Positions 37,482 through 48,330 of a stretch of 64,000 nucleotides of DNA are shown here, piece by piece (the first letter of the stretch is position 1; every line of letters starts with the position of its first letter). The notes below the pieces were generated by a model. It did not search any database and was not told the origin of the DNA. It saw nothing but the letters and a program-made list of their open reading frames with translations. The stretch is from contig NC_063157.1 in assembly GCF_020921035.1 (NCBI RefSeq), positions 22,461,015 through 22,525,014 of the forward strand. Reading direction: 5' to 3'. The DNA comes from Rhodamnia argentea (Eukaryota; Streptophyta; Magnoliopsida; Myrtales; Myrtaceae). Both the position numbers and the translations under genes were made by a program.

Positions 37482-38693
37482 ATGGCGTCCCTTCGCAAGC
37501 ACCCAGGACTCCGCATTCCGAAATCACTCTTCTCCACCTCCACTCAACCACCTCCGCCACCGCCGCCGCCATTCCCTTCCTTCCGCGCCGCGAAGTCCGC
37601 CATACTCGCCGAGTCGAACCCCGACAGGCTCGCCCAGCTGTTCGAACAGTCCTCTCACTTCCCGACCTTCCGTCGCCACCGGCCTCTCTACCACGTCTCC
37701 TTCCAAAAGCTCGCCAAGGCGCGCCGGTTCGACCTAGTCGACCGCCTCCTCCTCAACCAGATCAGCCAGAGCGGCGATTCTCAGAGCTCGCTCAAGTCCG
37801 AGGGCTTCTGGATTCGCCTCATGATGATCTACTCGAACGCTGGGATGGTCGACGAAGCGATGCGGACCTTCGACCGCGCGTGCGAAGCGAAGTGCTGCGA
37901 CATCACGGAGAAATCTCTCTGCGCTGTTCTCAGCGTCCATTTGAACAACGGACTGATCGAGAAAGTCCACGGCTTGTTCGAGAAGCTGCCGCGCGAGCTC
38001 AAAGTGACGCCGACCGCTGTCGCGCACAATCTGGTCTTGAAGGCGTTTGCCAAGGACGACAACACGGAAGCGGCTCGCGCTTGGATGGCAGAAATGGAGG
38101 GAAAGTATCAGGTGATTCCGAACATCGATTCTTATAACATCTTGCTTGGGGCTTATTTGAAAAATGGGGACTTGAATGCATTCGACGGGGTAGTTAAGGA
38201 GATTCTAGGGAAGGGCTTGGATTGCAATGTGGCTGCTTACAATCTTAGGATTGCGAAGCTGTGTAAGAACAAGGAATGCGCCAGAGCGAATAAGCTATTG
38301 GCCGAGATGATTGCCAATGGCCTGAAGCCGAACTCAGCTAGTTACAATGCGGTCATCGACGGGTTCGCCAGGCTCGGGGATTTCGAATCTGCCAAGAAGG
38401 TCTTGGATGGCATGGTCAAGGACAGGCACGTCGCCCCCTGTTCGTTCACGTATTACACGCTGCTTCGGAGCATGGTGAGGGAGGGCGAGTTCGATTCCGG
38501 ACTTGAGATGTGTAGGGAGATCATCAAGAGAAGGTGGGTTCCTCCGTTCGAGGCGGTGCGGGGCCTTGTTGATGGGTTGCTGAAGATGTCGAAAGGCGAG
38601 GAAGCCAAAGATGTTGTGGAGAAGATGAAGGGGAGGCTTAAAGGGAACTCATTGGAGTCCTGGGGAAAGGTTGAAGCTGTTCTTCCTCTGTGA
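37482..38693 (+). CDS. Mitochondrial-type P-class PPR protein, single exon
   Basis: 403 residues, intronless as usual for plant PPR genes. The ATG at 37482 was chosen over the in-frame ATG at 37359 because it begins a presequence-like stretch (MASLRKHPGLRIPKSLFSTS) rich in Arg and Ser, then a proline run. PPR helices follow from about residue 100 to 375, e.g. MMIYSNAGMVDEAMRTFDRA, AVAHNLVLKAFAKDDNTEAA, NIDSYNILLGAYLKNGDLNA, NSASYNAVIDGFARLGDFES and SFTYYTLLRSMVREGEFDSG. No E or DYW editing domains. P-class PPRs bind organelle RNA; this short kind resembles Arabidopsis mitochondrial proteins of the At1g61870/At2g18520/At4g36680 type, some found on mitoribosomes. The exact target is unknown. 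Confidence 0.93.
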   Translation: MASLRKHPGLRIPKSLFSTSTQPPPPPPPPFPSFRAAKSAILAESNPDRLAQLFEQSSHFPTFRRHRPLYHVSFQKLAKARRFDLVDRLLLNQISQSGDSQSSLKSEGFWIRLMMIYSNAGMVDEAMRTFDRACEAKCCDITEKSLCAVLSVHLNNGLIEKVHGLFEKLPRELKVTPTAVAHNLVLKAFAKDDNTEAARAWMAEMEGKYQVIPNIDSYNILLGAYLKNGDLNAFDGVVKEILGKGLDCNVAAYNLRIAKLCKNKECARANKLLAEMIANGLKPNSASYNAVIDGFARLGDFESAKKVLDGMVKDRHVAPCSFTYYTLLRSMVREGEFDSGLEMCREIIKRRWVPPFEAVRGLVDGLLKMSKGEEAKDVVEKMKGRLKGNSLESWGKVEAVLPL

Positions 38694-39240
38694 ATTGCAA
38701 GGATTCCTCAATGCTCAGGCATCTTTATCAGCAGCTGCAATTTTTCAGGCTTCACCATCAGTTTGCAATCTTTTTGAGTGCCGAAGCAATAAAAGATAAA
38801 TTCAAGCACTGTTAGTTGAATTCTCAAGCGAAATCCGACTGTATAAAAGCTTTAGAGAATCCATGGCCATTGGGTGTTTCCATGATTTTGGTATTGGGAT
38901 GATCTATATATGCAGCTTTGAAGCTGCTTGAACTTTGAAGCGCCGTTGTGTCTGATGAGTTGCTGAATGTAAGCGCCCTTTCGAGATTTGACCATTCCAC
39001 AAGGTGAGGTGAGGACTCGTGCTGTTGTTGCTTAGTTGAACTGGTGCGGAATGATGACTTCCAATTGAACAATGCTAATGTTGTTTATGTATTATCTACT
39101 TAATACTCATTCCCCAACCCGAAGGGCAAATTCCGGCCCGCTAAGCGAAACCGGTTGGGTGATCATAACCAGCTAACGTTATTATAGTTGAGCGCTCGCA
39201 CAGGATAAAACCTCCTCGGCAAATGTAAGGTTTTCAATAT
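38694..39240. other. PPR 3' flank and intergenic DNA
   Basis: No gene recognised. A minus-strand open frame (38824-39072, 82 codons) has no motif and probably lies in or near the PPR 3' untranslated region; not called. Confidence 0.4.
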
Positions 39241-40104
39241 TAGATGTCTTTGACTCACTTTTTAACCCATTTTTATTCATTTGGATCAAATATGGATTCA
39301 ATAAATTTTAAAAATAGGTCAAATATGAATTTAGGTCTATAAAGCTTATTCAAATATGAGCTTTAACTTAATTCATTTTCGACCCGTGATCTATAACTTC
39401 ACAAGATCACTTTTTTTTCATACTTCAATCGCATATTCTGATGGACGATATTATCTTATACGTGACATGCTCTGTCTAGGTCAAGACCGTGATCGCCGGC
39501 TTTGCGAAGCTAACCCGAGAGGAGATAGTGGCGGCAATGATAGGAGTGACAAGAAGGCTCGACGTCGAGTTGCTTGTTAACAACGTGGGGATGGCTTATC
39601 CGTACCCGAGGTACTTCCATGAGGTGGATCGAGAGTTGATGGAGAGGATGTTGAGAATGAACTTAAATGTAGCGGCATGGGTCGCGAGTGCAGTGATCGG
39701 TGGAATGTCGAAGAAGAAGAGAGGAGCGATCCAAAGTGATTTGATTATAATTCAATTCGTGACAATCATAAGTAGAAAGTTCATATTCTTCATGTTATTT
39801 ACTTTGTCATGGAATACTATTTTTCCCTCCCGCGACCGGCGAGCGGGCGGGCGGGTCACGGTGATTGAGACTGCGGTGGGCGGCGGTGGTCGACGAGACA
39901 GTTTTTATATTTTTTAAATTTTACGAAACAAGTATTCATGATTTGGTTAAATATAAGTATTTAAATAATACGGGTTGGTTGGATATGAGTTATAAAATTT
40001 ATATTTTATGAAAATAGATCAAAACGGATTAAATGGATCAATATGAGTCCGAACATATTCGATCCAAACCAAACCTAATTCTACTCATTCGTTTGACACC
40101 TCTA
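39241..40104. mobile_element. hAT-like element carrying a KCR gene fragment
   Basis: The right end is the complement of TAGAGGTGTCAAACG, a typical hAT terminus, with subterminal words GGTTTGGATCGAATATG. The left end (TAGATGTCTTTGACTC...) is a weaker match, but its inner flank again has GGATCAAATATGG / GGTCAAATATGAA, mirrored near 39990-40070. The 8-bp duplication is not readable. The coding patch at 39480-39731 is host-derived. Confidence 0.5.
39480..39731 (+). pseudogene. Fragment of very-long-chain 3-oxoacyl-CoA reductase (KCR)
   Basis: An 84-codon open stretch reads VKTVIAGFAKLTREEI, then LDVELLVNNVGMAYPYPRYF and HEVDRELMERMLRMNLNV, ending KKKRGAI. It matches the middle of KCR1-type short-chain dehydrogenases (NNVG motif, YPY, FHEVDEEL), the endoplasmic-reticulum enzyme of fatty-acid elongation. 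The cofactor-binding N-terminus and the catalytic YxxxK region are absent on both sides, replaced by unrelated AT-rich DNA, so it cannot be an enzyme. It lies inside a probable hAT element and is best read as a captured fragment. Confidence 0.75.
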
Positions 40105-40171
40105 ATTTTCATTAGCATCATCTTGAGTGGTCGTTCAAGCACGAGTACCTCCATTCGAGTCAATGTTTTAA

Positions 40172-40249
40172 TTTCGAATTCGGACTCTTCCATCGCAAAA
40201 GAAATAAGTATTTCGAATTCGGACTCTTCCATCGCAAAAGAAATAAGTA
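40172..40249. repeat. Exact 39-bp tandem duplication
   Basis: Two identical 39-base units (40172-40210 and 40211-40249) beginning TTTCGAATTCGGACTC. They lie between the hAT-like element and the Nudix promoter. Identity suggests a recent duplication or an assembly artefact. Confidence 0.95.
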
Positions 40250-40500
40250 TACTCTAAACGTAAGGATTTCGATGAATCTTCATCTCTATTTATTTCGAGG
40301 AAAATAAATAATTTAAAAAATATTTTTTTGAATACAGTTGCTGGAAAAAGTATTTTAACCGTCTATAAAAAATTTAAATATAAATTATTGTCAATAATGA
40401 TTATGTATTTTATCGACTAAATATTTTGAAATATTATATTCAAAGCGCTGATGATAATGAGTTAACCAGCGAACCATTGTCACCTCGGCTCCGCAGCCGC

Positions 40501-40508
40501 TATAAAAG
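40501..40508 (+). promoter_or_regulatory. TATA box of the Nudix gene
   Basis: TATAAAAG in a GC-rich setting, starting 37 bases before the ATG at 40538. Transcription usually starts about 25-35 bases past a plant TATA box, which would leave only a few bases of leader before that ATG. Confidence 0.6.
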
Positions 40509-40537
40509 GGCGTCGACACCGCGACAGAAATTCGTGT

Positions 40538-43500
40538 ATGGCATCACTGTGTCGATGCTCGCTTCTCCTGAATCGCCCGATCCTCCATTATCGTCCCTCC
40601 AAATCTCGCGGACTCTCCCCCGCCTCAGTCTCGCTCCACCTTCTTCACAAGCCCTGTGATCTCGGCACGCGGATTCGCTGCCGCGATTCCGGTTCGCCGC
40701 CTTCCTCCGCGTTATCGTCGTCGTCGTCCATGGAAACTCCTCCCGAAGATTACAGGCGGAACGTCGGCATCTGCCTTGTCAATTCCTCCAAGAAGGTTCA
40801 ATCTCTCTCTCCCTCGCTCTCTCTCTTTCCATAGAGTCGGATGAGATTTCGTTCGGTGTCGATGTTGTCTCTGATGTTCTGTTTGGGAGGGGTTTTGCAG
40901 ATTTTCGCTGCTTCGAGGCTTGACGTCCGTGACGCCTGGCAAATGCCGCAGGTAAATTGGTGACCGCGTGTATGAGCATTACGCTACTTAGTTAGCAATT
41001 GATGGCATCGTTAGTGATCACCTGAACTTGTATAAAGGTCCGCCTTTTAGACTGTCCCGGTTTGGTTGTAGCTTGTGGCAAGTGTATCTGTGATTGGAAT
41101 GTGGATTCTTCCTGATTGGCTTATATAAACATTTCCTGACCAGATCTGAAGCTTTTGGATCTGGGCTGTGTTCTTTACATTCAGAGACATTTACCTTAGC
41201 CTCTTGTCAACATGAAATACAATATGGATGCTCATTTTTTTTCTTTTATAACTAGGGTGGAATTGATGATGGTGAAGATCCGAAACATGCTGTCACGAGG
41301 GAACTAAAAGAAGAAACAGGAGTCTCATCGGCTGAAGTTCTGGCGGAGGTTAGAAATTGTGTTTTATCTCCTTCAATTCCTTGATTCATTGGAAATAAGA
41401 TCGTATACTGTTGAGGGAAAAAACTGAATTGAATGCTTGATTAGGTCAATGTGACCCCAAACTATCTATTTATAATAAAGCCGAAAGAAGGCCAAGAATT
41501 ACAATGTTGCCCTTATTGCTGTTATTCATAAAATAATAAGGAAAATAGACAAATATGCCCCCATTTGCCAAATGTTCTCAACACTCCCCCTCAAGTTGGA
41601 GCATAAATATCACACATGCCCAACTTGACTAAAACAGGATGAAACGATTTACTCCCTAGTCCTTTAGTGAAAACATCAGCAAGTTGATCACCGGACTAAA
41701 CAAAGGGCATGCAAATTAATCCACTCTCCAACTTCTCCTTGATAAAGTGTCTGTCAATCTCCACATGTTTGGTACGATCATGCTAGATAGAATTGTGAGC
41801 AATACTAATGACGGCTTTATTATCACAATATAGCATCATAGGAAGATGAATGGATACACCAAGATCTTCAAATAATCCTTTAAGCCATAACGACTCACAA
41901 ACTTCCTGTGCCATCGCACGAAACTTTGCTTCAGCACTAGATCGAGAAACCACATTCTACTTTTTATTGCTCCAAGTCACAAGATTCCCTCCTAAGAAAG
42001 TACAATACCCGGAAATAGACTTCCGATCTAGAGATCCAGCCCAATCAGCATCTGTATAAGTTTCAATCTTCAAGCCATCATGAGGGGATAAAAGAATCCC
42101 TTTCCCGGGAGCAGATTTCAAATACCGAAGGATCTGAAAAACAGCATTCATATGAGTAGAGTATGGATCATGCACAAATTGACTTACAAGGCTCACAGCA
42201 AAAGCATTATCGGGTCGGGTGTGAGACAAATAAATCAACTTGCCTACTACTCATTGATAATGACCCTTATCCACGGGATCACCATCTTTTTCTCGAAGAC
42301 GAGTATTTGCCTCAATAGTTGTATTAGAGGGATGACATCCCAATAAACCAACTTCTATCAAAAAATTAAGGACATACTTTCTTTGAGATAGAAAGATACC
42401 CTTTGAAGATCGGGCAACTTCAATCCCAAGAAAGTACCGAAACTTTCCAAGATCTTTTATCTCGAATTCTTGTTCGAGAAACTTCTTCAACCGGCTGATT
42501 TCATCACTATCATTTCTCGCGACAACAATGTCATCTACATAGACAATGAGAATAGTGATTTTAGCACATGATTTCTTCGCATACAAAGTGTAATCAGCAT
42601 TGCTTTGTTTATACCCAATAGAGACCATAGCTCTCTAAAACCTACCAAACCAGGCTTGAGGTGATTGCTTTAAACCACAAAGTGCACGTTTCAGCTTTCA
42701 CACTTTACCTTGAGTTTTGTCACAAGAAAAACCTGGAGGAATCTCCATATACACCTCCTCTTCTAACTCTCCATGAAGAAAGACATTTTTCACATCTAAT
42801 CGCTAAAGATCCCATTCCCGGTTAACAGCACATGAAAGTAGCACTCGCACAGTATTCAACTTGGCAACGGGAGCAAAGGTTTCTTGATAGTCTATCCCAA
42901 AAGTCTGAGTAAATCCCTTTGCCACTAACCGTGCTTTATATCCGTCCACGGTACCATCAATCTTTTGTTTGACTACAAACACCCACTTACATCCTACCGA
43001 TTGTTTTCTAGGAGGAAGAACAACAAGATCCCACGTGTTATTTTTCTTCAAAGCATACATCTCTTCCACCATTGCTACCTTCCACTTCTCATCCGCAAAA
43101 GCTTCTCGCTAATTTTGTGGAATGGAAACAGAAGATAGAGAAGACGCAAAAGTACGATATAGACAAAGAGTCATATGAGACCCACTTTTCCCGAGTCATA
43201 CCCGATGTGGTTGGCCTCACAGAAGTGCCGTTGATATGTCCCGTAAGCTCCCGGCCTACGATGGTCAAGAACGCCGATCGAGACCATATCAAATAATTTG
43301 TACCGTCAAGCTTCACGGGGATTGCAGCAAAATTAATATAATCTATACGGCCATCTCCCGGAGATCCAGAGCTCACGGTTGAATCCTCGGACATTGTGTC
43401 TCGTAAATCGACTCGAAAAGTGTAAACAGAGCAATCGAACCACCAAAGATTGCCCAAAAAAAGGCCAAAAATTGGATAGAAATCCTCTAGTAGCGGGCTG

Positions 43501-43894
43501 AAAGTTGTCGTCCAAAAAACAGCCAAATTAGATCAAGAGAAGGCAAAAATCGATTTTTTCTAGGGTTTTGAAAATCTGAAAAAAAAATCGATAATTCTGA
43601 TTTTTCCCAAAGAATCTGAAAAAATAATTATGGTGATCCACGAATTGCAGTACTTTGGTCTTCACACATGAGTGGATTGTGGGCCGGCGGCAAGGCAAAA
43701 ACAATCTCAAACAAGAAGATCCAAAAAATCACAAGATGGATTGAACCGCCTATCGCAAACCGCAAAGAAGCTTTAATTTATGTCATAGAGCTGAGGTTTA
43801 GGCGAGACACTAGATTCAAAGAACCACCTCATTTGTGCTGCCCTACTTTGTGAAAGAGAGCAAAGAAGAAGGTGAGAAGGAACTGCAGTGAGAC

Positions 43895-43930
<36 letters not shown>

Positions 43931-45276
43931 ACGATTGCACGTAGAAGAGATTAGGGTTTCAGTTCAGCCCCGGCTCTGATACCATTTTGAGAGAAAAAAC
44001 TGAACTGAATGCTTGGTTAGGTCAATGTGATCCCAAGCTATCTATTTATAATAAAGCCAAAAAAAGCCAAGAATTACAATATTGCCCTTATTGCTGCTAT
44101 TCATAAAATAATAAAGAAAATAGACAAATATGCCCCCATTGGCCAAATACTCTCAACATATACTTTAGTGAAATATTAAGGTTCTGAATTAGCCATTCAG
44201 AGTTATCAGTCTATAACGTCACCATGTTTGAGCAAAGGGGGTGCTTTACTTGTCATCTTAGAGTTCTGGGCACGCATGCTTGATCTTTTTCTTTCTCATA
44301 TGCAGGTGGTAATAGCTGTGACTTTTCTTTTTGTTTTTTGCAAGAATTTAATTTGTTGGAGCCCTATCCTTAGACGATTAAGAAATAACAAGCCTAATTT
44401 GCATTAACACTGACTTAAATGAGGAAACCCTGATCTCTCTCTATCTCCCACCAACCCCACCCCGAGGGGCCGCCACTGGAGAGCTTGTCTGTTTTCTAAT
44501 TTACCTCACTGTTTTGAGAATGGCATATATCTGATCTAATCCTTTGTGCATTACTAAACACATAGGTTTGTATATGTAATTTCTGTCCGAGTCTTCTTCC
44601 ATAGTTAACTTTACTCTATTGCCTGGACAAATTTCTTGGTTCTCATTTCAGGAATCCTTTGCAGGTTCCTTACTGGTTGACGTATGACTTTCCTCCAGAT
44701 GTTAGGGAAAAGCTCAAAATTCAGTGGGGATCAGACTGGAAAGGCCAAGCACAGAAGTGGTTAGTGCACCAATCTCATTCCCCCACCCCTCCCCCTTCTC
44801 TTCTTTTTTCCTCAGAAGACGCATAAAGATGCTTGCACAATAAATGAAGGGTGTAGAGGACTCTAGAAATTGAGTTGGGGCTTTATTATTCAGTTCATTC
44901 AAAAGTTGTTTCTTCTGGAATTAAGACAGATTGTATTTATACTAGGGGTAAGCAAAATGAACTGACCAGACCGGACCGGACAGGACCGGCTGGTTCTAGG
45001 CCGTTCCTAGGGGCGCTGGTCCGGTTTCCAATTCCATAAAATTGGAACTGGTGACGGATGGTCCAGTTTCCGGTTCTAGGGTGGGAACTGGACCGCCCGG
45101 ACTAAAGGACTTTGTTCACTTGGCAAGCCCGTTTGCAGATAGGGCAGCTCCGCTTCCTCGTGCTCGGACAGTACTCAAACCACTGTTGCAAGCTACAGAT
45201 TCGACATTGGAAAGAGAGAGGCAAGTCAGATCAGTTTAGCGACTCTGGCAATTTGCTCCACAGCGATTGTGAAGTG

Positions 45277-45308
<32 letters not shown>

Positions 45309-46501
45309 GGACCAGAGCTCGTGGAAGACATGGCCACATATGGCGATGGCTTGGAGGTCTTCTATGATAGGCTTCAGATCTTCTAAGCAGATTGAGCATA
45401 TCTTCTGCCCTTCCCGTTGCCAGCCATCCCCGCCTCTGCCATCCCTCTGCTTTCACATTTCATCTGTGTTTCTTTTCGATTATGGCTTGGGGATGACGTT
45501 GGTCCGGTCCGGTTCCCGGTTCCTGGGTGGGACCGGACCGGACTAGGATCCGATCACCCCTAATCTATACTTCATCAGATAAGAGGTTAAAAATAATATG
45601 CTTAATGCTGAGCTAGGAAGAATTTTAGGTCAATGATGTGAAGCTTAGTTAGGCCTGTAAAAGAGGATGGAGAACATGACTTTCCCAATTATATTGTGGA
45701 TCTAAGGTCTAAATTGATCATTTGTGATATCTTTGAAGTTTAGCAGTCTTACGTTAAACCGAGTAATAAATGCCATATAGCCCTCTTTCAGTCGAATTGT
45801 TTTCTTTCACTAAACTTTTTGTCATGGTTATATAAAGAGGTTCTCTCGTGGAATTGCAATGTAGCCAAAGTCTCAAAGTCAACCAATGGATCCATGTCAT
45901 TCAGAGTCCCATTTCACCTTCCCTTAAAGCAGCATTGCGACACTTTAGGTCCAACTCCAAGGATACACCATATTTTGTATCAGTTGAGTTTCTTGCTGTT
46001 GCATCTTGGAAGAATTAACGCAGAATTCCTTTTCCCAAAACGATTGCATCTAGATTAGCTTTTAGTCGTCTTAGTATTACCGAATGGCCCCGACATGTTG
46101 TGGGGAAGGATTGTGTTGCATCGGTTTTGAATTTCAGCATAAGACTTAATGCTGGTTTTCTGTCTCTCCTGTTTCACTCTGCCATATCATTCTGATTAAA
46201 AATTTATCAAGCTGGATACTTTGGGTTGCAGGTTTCTTATGAAATTTACGGGGAAAGATGAAGAAATCAATCTCTTGGGGGACGGCACCGAGAAACCCGA
46301 GTTTGGCGAGTGGTCTTGGATGTCACCTGACCAAATAATTGAACTTGTGGGTTGACCTGACTCTTACGCTATTCTATTTGTTTTCGGACCTCAGTCTCCC
46401 TTAGCATTGTTTATATGATTCCATCTCTCGTGCAGGCAGTGGATTTCAAGAAACCTGTCTACAAGGAAGTTTTGAGTGTATTCGCACCGCATCTTCAATG
46501 A
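40538..46501 (+). CDS. NUDT26: Nudix hydrolase 26-like, plastid type, six exons
   Basis: Exons 40538-40795, 40901-40951, 41256-41348, 44665-44759, 46232-46346 and 46436-46501 give 225 residues. Residues 1-64 are Arg/Ser-rich and look like a plastid transit peptide; [18 protein letters not shown] begins the conserved domain at M65. The Nudix box (G-x5-E-x7-REUxEExGU) is complete at residues 104-126 (GGIDDGEDP... RELKEETGV). Then come [34 protein letters not shown] and [19 protein letters not shown]. This RppH/Ap4A-hydrolase-like group includes Arabidopsis NUDT26, a chloroplast enzyme reported to hydrolyse diadenosine polyphosphates and ppGpp. Intron 3 (3.3 kb) and intron 4 (1.5 kb) are enlarged by transposons. 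Exon 4 has two CAG acceptors 14 bases apart; only the second keeps frame. Confidence 0.95.
41409..44158 (-). mobile_element. Ty1/copia LTR retrotransposon fossil, broken, in Nudix intron 3
   Basis: A copia-family fossil lying antisense to the host gene. Terminal repeats are 41409-41583 and 43985-44158 (about 175 bp), bounded by a perfect 5-bp target-site duplication TATAC (41404-41408 and 44159-44163). In minus orientation the primer-binding site TGGTATCAGAGC follows the 5' repeat and a purine tract precedes the 3' repeat. Recognisable parts are a gag-like N-terminal piece, reverse transcriptase and RNase H pieces. At 2.75 kb it is far shorter than a full copia element and is clearly broken, with several breaks. 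The two repeats differ at about 14 of 175 positions (about 8%), suggesting insertion a few million years ago under usual plant rates. A GA run lies near its 5' side. Confidence 0.93.
44943..45562. mobile_element. hAT-type MITE, 620 bp, in Nudix intron 4
   Basis: Left end TAGGGGTAAGC, right end the complement of TAGGGGTGATC; subterminal GGACCGGAC/GTCCGGTCC words are mirrored. Flanking octamers ATTTATAC (44935-44942) and ATCTATAC (45563-45570) agree at seven of eight positions, the 8-bp duplication of hAT elements. The inside includes a GA run (about 45277-45303) and a GC-rich patch of unknown origin. No transposase. Confidence 0.85.
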
Positions 46502-46509
46502 TGTGCCGC

Positions 46510-46715
46510 GATGAGTATTTACGTATTTACATCCTAGTCACGAAAGAGAAATTGGACAATAACCACTTGCGTTTGGATGAATACACGATACTCTCCCACC
46601 AATGAGTATTTACGTATTTACATACCAGCTTTATTTTACACTGTTGTACGTATCGAACACCTTTACGGAAATCCCACCAATGAGTATTTACGTATTTACC
46701 TACCAGCTTCATTTG
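46510..46715. repeat. Three copies of an ATGAGTATTTACGTATTTAC motif in the Nudix 3' flank
   Basis: The word ATGAGTATTTACGTATTTAC occurs at about 46511, 46601 and 46679. The second and third copies share a longer context (CCCACCAATGAG... CCAGCTT). The first lies ten bases past the Nudix stop codon, so the array is probably in the 3' untranslated region or at the polyadenylation site. Confidence 0.85.
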
Positions 46716-47204
46716 TCCTACTCATGTTGTAACTTTGCTATAGTTTGTTCAAGTGCAAGTAGGACTGCTCTCGTATCATAACTACCTTAGATAGAGCCAC
46801 CGAAGCTCCATTTTTCTCTTTTTGGCCGAAACAGAAGCTCCATTGACTGATGTGGTATTTGACAAATCTATTAAATTCGTCGAAACAATTACGGCTCGTT
46901 TACAATACATAATATATATAACCATTAAAAGTACCACGATGAGATTGAACCATGTGAATTGGATCCATCATATTGTTGAGATGAGATGATGCATCTGCCC
47001 ATGCAACACCATGTACTGTATTCTCATTGCCAGAGTAGATGGTGATGCACATCAGCTATTATTTTTACAAAAGAGATTCAACTGTCAACGAAATTAAGGA
47101 AATTGGAGGTCCTGCAATTTTATTTGAAAATGTACAAGCAGACAAGATACAAAGCTGATTGGACTGGGACCTCGAATCAGATTACCGATGGTGAAGAGTT
47201 ATCT
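46716..47204. other. Convergent intergenic region (Nudix / uricase 3' ends)
   Basis: Separates the 3' ends of the plus-strand Nudix gene and the minus-strand uricase gene. No gene, RNA gene or element recognised; it should hold both polyadenylation regions. Confidence 0.5.
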
Positions 47205-48295
47205 CTACATTCTTGACCAGAATCTGCTCAAGCTTGCTTGAATTGATCCATGTGGCTCATCAGTTGGTAAATATACATCGTCATTGAACTGCAAAATTCA
47301 GTACATTTCGTGAATATCAGCACGACAGCATTTGAGCGCGTTAATGCTTATCAAAGTGCGTCAAACATCAACTAACTTTCCCGTCCAAAATATTCCAGGA
47401 TAAGCTGCCTAAAATCTAAACTCAGATTCCTTTACATGTCATTGTCCTCAAGCATAAAAGTCTTAGAACCTGTGAACTGTTTACTTTCTCCTTTTACGAT
47501 TTACATGAACTAACGCAGCACAAATTCTGAACCATACAATTGCTTCTAATGTTGTCATAGCATATTTACTTTCAAAAACTTGCAGATCTTGCAGCCTTAA
47601 GGATATTTTGTTATTGGACTAATAAATTGCCAACATCTTTATAGCTCATGTGGTGATAAAAAAGTTTGCACTCCCAACTTATCCCCTTTATCTTCTCTTT
47701 AACCTGTTGTCAACTGGTTAGGGCCCTTTTGTGAAACATGATCAACTTAAGGCGTGAAAAGTTGAGTTAATTTACTCCTCACAACTTGAGAGGATCCATA
47801 TCCTGTGATTGCGAACAAATCATTGTTTCACTAACTTCTCTCACGAGTACCTTACTATCTATTTCTCATGGCTCAACCCTGAAGACCTACAAAGTTAGGA
47901 TTAAAAGAAGAAGCTCATAGTTGCCTAGTATCAACCATTTTCAGTAGGCTAAGCATCCGAGATGGCCATATCTAACCTTCTTCTTGCGGCTGCTAAATAT
48001 TAGATTCGTTCCCCAAGCTAGTCTAACATTCGTAGAACCACTTGGACATTCTAATTATCCTTTTCACAAAGAGTGTTTCTTGCAGCAGCATAATTTCGTA
48101 CCTTCACCATTGATGGATTATCCTTGGTTGATATGTTAACTGGTAAGAAATGGAGATTTGGCATGTTTAATTGCACTGCTGATATGTCAGGAAATCTGAA
48201 GAAAAAAATCAGCTTATTTTTTAGATCTTCATCATGTACCTAATAATAAATAAGGAAAGCAGAACAACACAGAATCAAGCGGAGAATTTCTTGGG

Positions 48296-48330
<35 letters not shown>

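Noticed and set aside
45042-45546. Open frames within the hAT MITE
   Set aside because: Composition-driven frames inside a non-coding element; no known domain.
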